Shown here: one piece after another, positions 56,479-64,000 of the stretch
How the letters are laid out: each line of letters starts with the position of its first letter
Position numbering within the stretch: position 1 is the first letter of the stretch
From: Juglans regia
Taxonomy: Eukaryota > Streptophyta > Magnoliopsida > Fagales > Juglandaceae
Assembly (NCBI RefSeq): GCF_001411555.2
Contig: NC_049903.1
Span: forward strand, 19,573,234 to 19,637,233
Direction: 5' to 3'
Length of the DNA: 64,000 nt
Made by a program: the position numbers and the translations under genes
The notes under the pieces: generated by a model
What the model saw: the letters and a program-made list of their open reading frames with translations, nothing else
Database searches by the model: none
Told to the model about the DNA's origin: nothing

Positions 56479-58221
56479 GACGAGAGGTTCATGACTCTTG
56501 CACGGCCTCGTGCTCGGGCGGGGTGTGTTGACAGACATGTGGCACCTGCATGGCTGCCACTGTGGTGCCCGAGCTTACCATCAGCTCAGCCATAGTGGCC
56601 TGCCCCTTTCCCGAGACCTCAACATTATCCACAAAAAGGCATGGTGAAGGTGGGCTCCTCCAAGGTTGAAAACAAAGGAATTTTAGGCTTGAAAGTTGGG
56701 TTGAAGGGCGATGAAGGTATGAAAACCCAGTCATCACTAAGATCTACTACCAACGGGTTGCTTAGGCCATCACTGCCGCCACAACCTAGACCCTCAGTCG
56801 CCACGGCAGAAGTCGTGGCCACTGAATTTGCACCCACAGCCCGAGGCTTCGCAATGGGTGATAGAGTCACGTTCAGGGCATCCTCAAATCCCTCGAGGCG
56901 GGTTCAAGGAAGGTTGCAAAATAGGCCGTCTTGAGATCGGCCTCGTCACGACTAAGTTCCCCACTAAGATCTTGGTCAGCTAGTGGGGTAATGCTTGAGA
57001 TTGAAGTCTGTGGCGATGCGGGCGTGCGACAAGTCAACGAGATCCCCGTGCCCACCTGGCCAAGGGATGCATTGGCTGCATAAGCCCCAGCCTTCGAGTG
57101 AGTGGGGGCCTCAAAGGACAGGGAGAACCCCATGGGCGGGCTTAACGTTCCCATGGTCCTAGCCCCACTACCAGAAGCCCACGAAGACTAGCCAGAGCCC
57201 TTATGTCGAGAAGGCACCCCTCGGCCCGGGTCTTGCAGGTGCTGGCACCCGAAGCCCCACTAGGGGCCTTGCGCTTGACGCAGGGTTTCCTTCCATTACC
57301 ATCGGCCACTGAGGGGTTAGGCAACCTCTTCTGGCCCTGGGGGCAGAAGATTCCCTAAAAAAGTGCCAACCCAAGACATAAGAGCAATGCGGCGAGGTAG
57401 TGTACCGAGTCATATTAGCGTCCGTCAGCAGGATGTCTATCCAAATGTAGTCAAGATGCTTTTTGATCTAGGCGTTAACGGTTGCCAACTGAGCCTCCTC
57501 CTGCTCAGGATAAGGTGATGAAGATATCTTTATTGTCTGGGACGACTCCCCAGACAACAAGGATAAAAAATTCCTGGTGGATGGCTTCACCCTCAAGAAA
57601 TTCCCAACCCTAGCTGGACACAAAGAAGAAACATTTAGACCAATCTTTGATGCGAGAAAAGCATGTCTCCAAACGGGTGACCACATTCCGGCCTCGCACC
57701 GAAAACTGCATAAGTTGCCCTTGAGCCATAACACTTTGTGCGTGTAAAGAAACTCCCTGTCTATCAGGTCGGGATACTCCTCTTCCCCAACCTCCAACAC
57801 CATGCGATAGACCACGCAGCATGAGACCAGGATCTGCCAAGCGTTTGGGTGAATCTAAGCAAGGCCAGTCAAAGATAATCCATAACATCGTGCATGGACC
57901 AACAAAAAGGCAAACACAACCCATTTGTAAACATCGAGGGAAATAAGGCCACCCTCTCTGCAAAGCCTTCCGAGTCTACGGCCCTAGAGCGAGGCTCATG
58001 AACCTCCAACACCACAGAATCTAGGATGTCATAGGACCCCCCTAATGAAAGAAGGTTCACAGGAGAGGCTGCAGAGAACTAGTGATACCCTTCGTAGTAC
58101 AACAAGATCCCATGAACGTTAGGACGAGTAGAGCCCTCGGCTTTTCCAAAAGGGCCCTCAGGGTGGGTAGAGCAGGACCTCTTAGGTCCAGAGCGTGTGG
58201 CATTCTTAGGAGGCATCGACA
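56479..58221 (-). pseudogene. Duplicate of the antisense gypsy ORF, 5' part
   Basis: A second copy of 9700-11442 at about 97-98% identity by eye, with the same start (MPPKNATRSGPKR) and the same domain text (GEEEYPDLIDREFLYTHKV). A segment clearer here, SRAVDSEGFAERVALFPSMFTNGLCLPFCW (58010-57900), shows the Transposase_28-like core. Frameshifts persist. The TATTTAAAC box is retained at about 58360. Confidence 0.65.
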
Positions 58222-59636
58222 TGTTAAAGATGAATGAAGAAGGTGATTGGAACGGTAGATGGTGAAAGGAGGGAATGACATAGAGGTTGGAAGGCCGGGC
58301 AAATGAGTGAGAAAACTCGAAAAGGAAGTAGAAGGAAAGTAAAAATGATGAGGAACTGGGGTTTAAATATGGGCTCATGACAAATGAACTGCCCAATGCT
58401 TGGAGGAGACATGAACTGTTAGAAAGGAAACGTTGAAAACGAATTCCAAGATCCGCGCTGCACACAATGATGGGAGGGTAAACCATCACACGAAACTCCA
58501 GACACGAGAGAGGGGAACTGCACGCGTGGCGGACGTGGACTAATCCATCACAAGCAACTTGGGTCTGGTAGTTACTTGATGCCCCACAGGCAAGGAGGAC
58601 TACTTATGTGTGTCGTAGATATGACCCACGATATCGCCTAGATAACGTCTGTAAGGTAGGGGTGGGCTCCGACTCCGACGGAGTCGGAGTTGTCATTTCC
58701 GACCTCCGACTCCGATCGGGGTCGGAGCCAAAATTCCCCTCCGACTCCGACTCCGAACGTAGTCGGAGTCCGATTCCGATCGGAGGTGGGAGCTCCGACC
58801 TCCGATCGGAAACTCCGACTGGAGTTCGGAGGGAGTTCCGAACGGAGGTCGGAGCTCCGACTCCGAACTCAATTTCAGAATTTTTTTTTTTTATTATTTA
58901 AATTTTGTTGTTCAATTTCGTTTCAGATAGTGGGCAACATATATATATTTTTTTAAAAGCTAACCATCTACAAATATTCGTTCTGATTTTGTTACTGAAT
59001 TTTGATTATACTTTTAATTTGTTTTAAAAGTGCTCATGACTCATGAGTTGAAAATTACACAAATTTAAAATTTTATAGAAAAGAATGATGGTACGAATTT
59101 GTATAATTCGATTAATTTCAGTTGGATAATAAATTATAAACTTTTGAGAGATGATGGATAAGTACTAATAGAAATTATAGAATAAAGAGTACTTATCCCA
59201 CGTATTTGCTCGGGATATAAGTACATAAATATAACTATATAAATAGTTTAAAAAGTAAATAACATGTATGATGCAGCCATAAGTTATAACAGTCTCATTT
59301 ATAACGTAATAATAATATGATTCAGTCTTGAAATATAACTACATAAAAATTAAACACGGGTTTCACTCAAACCCCAATGTTCCATTGGTCACGCCTGAAA
59401 TGAAGATAGAAAGTAGCAATCAATAGATGAAAAAAAATTGATAATAAAAAATTATATACGGTAAAAGAATAATTTGATTCTTACCAAGAAAGGAGGTTCT
59501 CTCAACTCCATCCCAACTCTCAAGTAGCGTCCGTTCCAAACTCTCAATCATCGGTAATTATGTTAGGGTTCACAATTAGATCTATAAAATCATAAAAAGT
59601 AGAAGTTAGAAACATTAAAAATAATTAAATCATCAT

Positions 59637-61873
59637 TTAAAAGCATATAAACTTACCCGATTCAAGCCTATAGCTCTCGGCATCAACGCCAACGGTATCT
59701 AGTCCAATGGGCGTTTCACTTATCCAATTCTGTGTGCAAACGAGGGCCTCCACGGTTGACGGTGACAATGAACTCCGATAAGCATCCAACACGCGACCTC
59801 CAGTGCTAAATGCCGACTCTGAGGCAACCGTAGTGACAGGAATGGCTAGCACATCTCGGGCCACACGGGAAAGGACTGGATACTTGGTGGAATTAACTTT
59901 CCACCAAGTTAATAACTGAAATACATCACTAGGTGCCTCGACAGCTTCCATAAAATATCGTTCAACCTCAGATGTACAATGCATAATATTCCTTGTTGAC
60001 ATGAGTTGATGATACTGCCGTATGACACGATTGCCTCTAACCCCTACAGATGGGTCAGTATCACCTGAGGGAACTGTCGATCCTGTCGGCCTCGAATGTG
60101 AGGAGCTACCAACTGCGGATGAAGGCTGAGCACTAGTACTGTAGTGATGATATAAGTCATCAACATCACTTTTTAGCAATCTAATAAACTCTCCAGCCTT
60201 CACTGCCCCGAGGACGGAATTTACCCAAAATTCTAGAACGGCCAACTTAACTCGGGGGTCAAGGATCACAACCACAAATAGCAATCTATTTATCTTCTCA
60301 ATATTCCCCCAATATTTATCATATTTGATCTTCATCCTCGTAGCCATATCAGATAACAATCCAGCAGAGTCAGTACAACTATTTTCCAACTGGAAGTGAA
60401 GCTCCGAGAGCTCACTGAAAAATGAGTTCGCAGTCGTATATTTGGATCCAGATAGTCGCATGGTTATCTCATAAAAAGTTCTTAAAAATTCAACAAAATA
60501 ACTCACACTGGTCCAATCATGTGCGTCTGGCGCACCGAGCCCCTGTCCTGCTGGCTCCAACAAAGCATACCTCAAGGCCCCCATCCTCGACCTCCATCCG
60601 CTCGAATGCTTTTTGGTACTTCTGTGCCACATCCAACATCATGTATGTAGAATTCCATCGAGTCGGAACGTCCAAGCACAACATACTAGAACATTCAATC
60701 TTCAAATCTTCTGCTATTGCCTTAAACTTGGCAAGCCTTTGAGGGGAACCCCTCACATATCGTACAATGTTGCGGACTCGGGTTATGGAATCATGAACCT
60801 CTTTTAATCCTCTCAACAACTATGAGGTTAATGATATGAGCACAGCATCGAACGTGAATAAACTCGTGGGCCCGAATGACATCATCTCTCACCGTCGTGT
60901 TCCGCTTAAACCAATCAATTGCTGTTTCATTCGCACTGGCATTGTCAACTGTAATACACAGCACTTTTCGAATTCCCCAGTCCTTTAAACAATCATCCAT
61001 CTTCGCCCCAATGGATGCACCTTTATGATCCACAATTTCTTTAAAACCAATAATTTTTTTATGCAAAATCCACTCACTGTCAATGTAGTGTGCCGTGATA
61101 CACATGTAGCAGACGTTCTGTATGGAAGTCCATGTGTCAGTCGTAAAAGACACTCTTTGGCCAGTGGTAATAAACATCTTCCTCATCTCCTCCTTGTCCT
61201 TCGCATGCCTCTTCATACAATCTCGCATCACTGTATACCGTGATGGAATGGGAAATCGTGACTCAACAAAATTTAGAAACTTTCGAAAGCCTCTTTTCTC
61301 GACTGTGGTAAATGGCATCTCATCAGTAATTATCATCTCTGCAAGCATGTCCCTCAACATCTTCTCACTGTATTGAGGGATGACCAATTTCTTAGTCTGT
61401 GTACCATCAGTGGCTGTAGAAGTTTGGTAACTGAGATTGGTCTGATCAGTGGCTTGCAATCCCTTCGCTATCTTATATCGTTGGCAACCATTTAGATGTG
61501 CTATTAACACACTGATACCTTGCTTCTTCGAATGGCTTCCACAAAGTGATCCACAATAATGACATCTTGCCACTGGGTTCGCAATTTCACCAGGAATTTT
61601 GGTGAAATGCTCCCATGTCCACGACCTATTTTTAGAAGGTCGTGGTGGTTGATCTTGCTCAATGGGCATCTCCTCCTCCTCGTTGAACATATCTTCATCC
61701 TCTATATCAACTGGGAGTGGGAGTCGACTACTCGCACAAGATGTAGCTGCTCTAGATGTAGCTGCCCTAGATGTGGCTCTAGGGGTGGAAGTACCCACCG
61801 GTGTAGGAGTTGTAGCATTGGCATCCGCCACATCCCCTTGTGGACGATCATCTCCACTATGTCTAGGATCCAT
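59637..61873 (-). pseudogene. hAT2 transposase, nearly intact with two 1-bp insertions
   Basis: From ATG 61873 it encodes a Ser/Thr/Ala-rich leader; a BED zinc finger with C104, C107, H126 and C130; catalytic-type D246 in TTDTW and D310 in VDNASA; then CCAH at 343-346. A 1-bp insertion near 60810 (GAGAGGATT where hAT1 has GAGGGATT) shifts the frame. A second, near 60585 (GCCTTGAGG for GCCTGAGG), ends the middle segment. The last frame runs from about 60632 to 59637 with the hAT dimerisation block ([19 protein letters not shown]). None of the hAT1 nonsense codons is present here. Confidence 0.93.
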
Positions 61874-61999
61874 ATCACAATCAATGAAGCTGAAAAAATT
61901 AAATTAGAAGCAAAAAATTAGTTTAAATTGTATCATAATAATACATGTATCGATGTATTATTACATTGAGGTTCGGTTGATGTGCGCTTAACTCAGACG

Positions 62000-62500
62000 A
62001 ACCCATCCAGATGGGTTCGCTCGACGTGCGCTCAACGTGCGCTCGAGCAAGAGCCATACAGAGAGGTTCGCTCGACGTGCGCTCGACATAGCGCTCGAGC
62101 AGAACCCATCCAGAAAGGTTCGCTCGATATGCGCTCGAAGTGGCGCTCGAGCAGAACTCATACAGAGAGGTTCGCTCGACGTGCGCTCGATGTGGCGCTC
62201 GAGCAGAATCCATACAGAGAGGATCGCTCGACCTGCGCTCGACGTCGCGCTCGAGCAGAATCCATACAGAGAGTTTCGCTCGATGAGCGCTCGACGTAGT
62301 GCTCGAGCAGAACCCTTCCAGAGAGGTTCGCTCGAAGTTCTGCTCGACGTAGCGCTCGAGCAGAACTCTTTCAGAGAGGTTCGCTCGATGAGCGCTCGAC
62401 GTAGCGCTCGAGCAGAACTCTTCTAGAGAGGTTCGCTCGATGAGCGCTCGACATATCGCTCGAGCCAATGTTCAATACAACGTGCGCTCGACTTGCACTC
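62000..62500. repeat. 52-bp tandem repeat array of hAT2
   Basis: GAGAGGTTCGCTCGA recurs about every 52 bp with GCGCTCGAGCAGAAC, the reverse complement of the hAT1 unit. About nine copies. The Arg/Ala/Ser-rich ORFs across it are periodicity artefacts. Confidence 0.88.
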
Positions 62501-62902
62501 GACACCTCGCTCGAGCGCAAGTCTTCAAAACAATGTAAAATTCATGTTTTTGAGCGCCGTGTTGGGGACTATATTGAATATTCAATACACAAGAATCACA
62601 AGAATCACAACTGCTGGCTCCAATTCATAAGAGACGTGCTTGAATTAAATTTACCCAAAATTATTTAGGGCTCACCGTAGAAGGCTGGAAGCTGAACAGA
62701 GGGACGGCGGCAGGGAAGAGCAACGACGAACGATGTTCTGAAGAACGCGAGATGGAGGGTTCACTGGTTCAGTCACTGGGACGGGAGACGCGAGAGAGAA
62801 GTGAAGGAGGAAGAAGAAGTGAAGAAGCGGGAAGGAAGAAGAAGAAGTGAACGACGGAGAAGAACTGAAGAAGTGAGAAGCCCCTTCAAGAAGGAGCTTC
62901 CG

Positions 62903-62994
62903 AACGACGCCGTTCCATATTAAGTGGAACGGTGTCGTTCAAAATTTTTTTTTTAAACCCAGCTCCAAAACGACGTCGTTTTGGAGCTGGGTTT
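62903..62994. repeat. Subterminal hairpins of hAT2
   Basis: Two adjacent structures: AACGACGCCGTTCCA / TGGAACGGTGTCGTT (62903-62939), and a perfect 40-bp palindrome centred on GACGTC (62955-62994). Both correspond to hAT1 structures at 5072-5108 and 5015-5056. Confidence 0.88.
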
Positions 62995-63172
62995 TAAAAA
63001 AAATTCGGAGTCGGAGTCGGAGCTCCTTCCGACTCCGACTCCGACTCCGACTCCGAAAAATAATTCGGAGTAACTCCGAATTCCGACAACTCCGACTCCG
63101 TCGGAGTCGGCATCGGAGCGGAGGTCGGACGGAGTCGGAATTCTCGGAATTCTGCACACCCCTACTGTAAGG

Positions 63173-63590
63173 CACAATAGGTAAATTTTAAATTTTCACT
63201 GCACGTGTGTGGTTGAAATTTGCGAGGTAATTGGGAGGAATTTTTTGCCCCAATCGGAATTAATATTTAAAAAATTAACATTAAACGAAAGAGTTTAATT
63301 ATAAAATTTAATTAGTATTAGACGAAGAGTTTAATTATAAAACTTACATACTCATTAATTAAATTAAAAAAAAAAATGAATTTGCAATGGGGATTAACCC
63401 CTTCGAAAATACATTTCATAAACCCTTCGGAAAATTCCCATTTTCCCTTTCAGTGCAGGCGAGGGTCGATTTTGAGTGCACAAAGCCTGTTATAGATAAT
63501 TTGATAAATCGTTGATTCGTCGTCGTCGTCTCCCAAAAAAAAGCCCCATTTAAAGAGTTGTAAGCCCTCAGAAGTCGCTCGCTACAACGC
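63173..63590 (+). repeat. Duplicate of the SYF1 upstream region
   Basis: Aligns with 14092-14511 with few differences, including a 1-bp deletion (AAAAAAAAG for AAAAGAAAAG) shortly before the SYF1 start. Confidence 0.93.
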
Positions 63591-64000
63591 CATGATTGTC
63601 GGTAAGGAGATGTATCCCTCGCAGGAGGACTTGCTCTACGAAGAGGAGGTTCTCCGCAACCCATTCAGCCTTAAGCTCTGGTGGCGCTACCTCATCGCGC
63701 GTTCCGATGCCCCCTTCAAGAAGCGATTCGTCATCTACGAACGAGCCCTCAAGGCTCTTCCTGGTAGCTACAAGCTCTGGTACGCCTATCTTCGCGAACG
63801 TCTCGACCTCGTTCGTAACATCCCAGTCACTCACTCTCTCTTCCAAGCCCTAAACAACACTTTCGAACGCGCCCTTGTCACTATGCACAAAATGCCCCGC
63901 ATTTGGATTATGTACCTTCAAACCCTCACCGACCAGAAATTGCTCGTCCGGACTCGCCACACCTTCGACAGAGCACTCTGCGCCCTCCCGGTTACCCAGC
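63591..64000 (+). CDS. SYF1: SYF1 second copy, first exon, cut by the window end
   Basis: The first 410 coding bases of SYF1, starting MIVGKEMYPSQEDLLYEEEV, with only two differences from 14512-14921, both synonymous Arg codon changes (CGC to CGT and AGG to AGA). The frame is open to the window edge. Whether this is a second gene or the other allele placed in tandem by assembly cannot be decided here; if real it would encode the same splicing scaffold. Confidence 0.93.

Larger units (their letters stand above)
58657..63164 (-). mobile_element. hAT2: full-length hAT transposon (4508 bp), reverse
   Basis: Begins TAGGGGTGGGC, ends GCACACCCCTA. A perfect 8-bp target duplication CTGTAAGG flanks it (58649-58656 and 63165-63172). 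It has the same subterminal CGGAGTC motifs, AT-rich flank, transposase, 52-bp array and palindromes as hAT1. The intact target duplication and near-open transposase suggest a comparatively recent insertion. Confidence 0.95.

Overview
This is plant nuclear DNA, most likely from a woody eudicot. I would guess Fagales, but nothing here fixes the species. The evidence is one spliced housekeeping gene, SYF1, with plant-type GT-AG introns, set in a dense and partly nested collection of plant transposable elements: hAT transposons, Ty1/copia and Ty3/gypsy elements, L1 fragments, a tRNA-derived SINE and MITEs. Two runs of exactly 100 N (41591-41690 and 51825-51924) look like scaffold gaps, so the order across them is inferred rather than sequenced.

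Layout. 1-2.0 kb is probably a minus-strand LTR-type sequence. 2.0-11.9 kb is the remains of a Ty3/gypsy element: a 74-bp tandem repeat, then a minus-strand ORF with the gypsy-type Transposase_28-like domain. That ORF is interrupted by a small hAT MITE (3402-4079) and a full hAT transposon, hAT1 (4831-9691, perfect 8-bp target duplication). A 2.2-kb terminal-inverted-repeat element follows (11877-14090). SYF1 spans 14512-24827 in five exons coding 913 residues. Its 6-kb first intron holds a 2.4-kb relative of the hAT MITE (itself carrying a SINE/LINE composite) and a second SINE; its third intron holds a 66-bp L1 stub. 25-30 kb is decayed gypsy pol with paired hairpins and a GGTCCGG-rich hAT-like MITE. 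A complete but inactivated copia element lies at 30030-34821 (minus). 35.1-41.6 kb is a second gypsy element with plus-strand integrase, degenerate tandem repeats and an antisense ORF. After the first gap come AT-rich DNA and a second copia element (43680-48555, minus). 48.6-51.8 kb is largely unassigned. After the second gap, 51.9-56.2 kb is a rearranged gypsy element, including an integrase remnant turned into a tandem-repeat ORF.

From about 56258 the sequence repeats the SYF1 locus. The 3' end of hAT1 with its target duplication, the antisense gypsy ORF and the SYF1 promoter plus first 410 coding bases recur in the same order at roughly 97-99% identity. In this copy an intact-length second hAT (hAT2, 58657-63164, reverse) sits at the site occupied in copy 1 by the 2.2-kb element. 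Either there is a real tandem duplication of roughly 47 kb, or two haplotypes of one locus have been strung together in the assembly.

Only SYF1 looks like a functional host gene. All other coding material is transposon-derived and broken. The most unusual items are the antisense ORF/tandem-repeat architecture shared by two gypsy elements, the conserved palindromes with compensated changes in the two hAT copies, and the 15-residue repeat ORF made from integrase.
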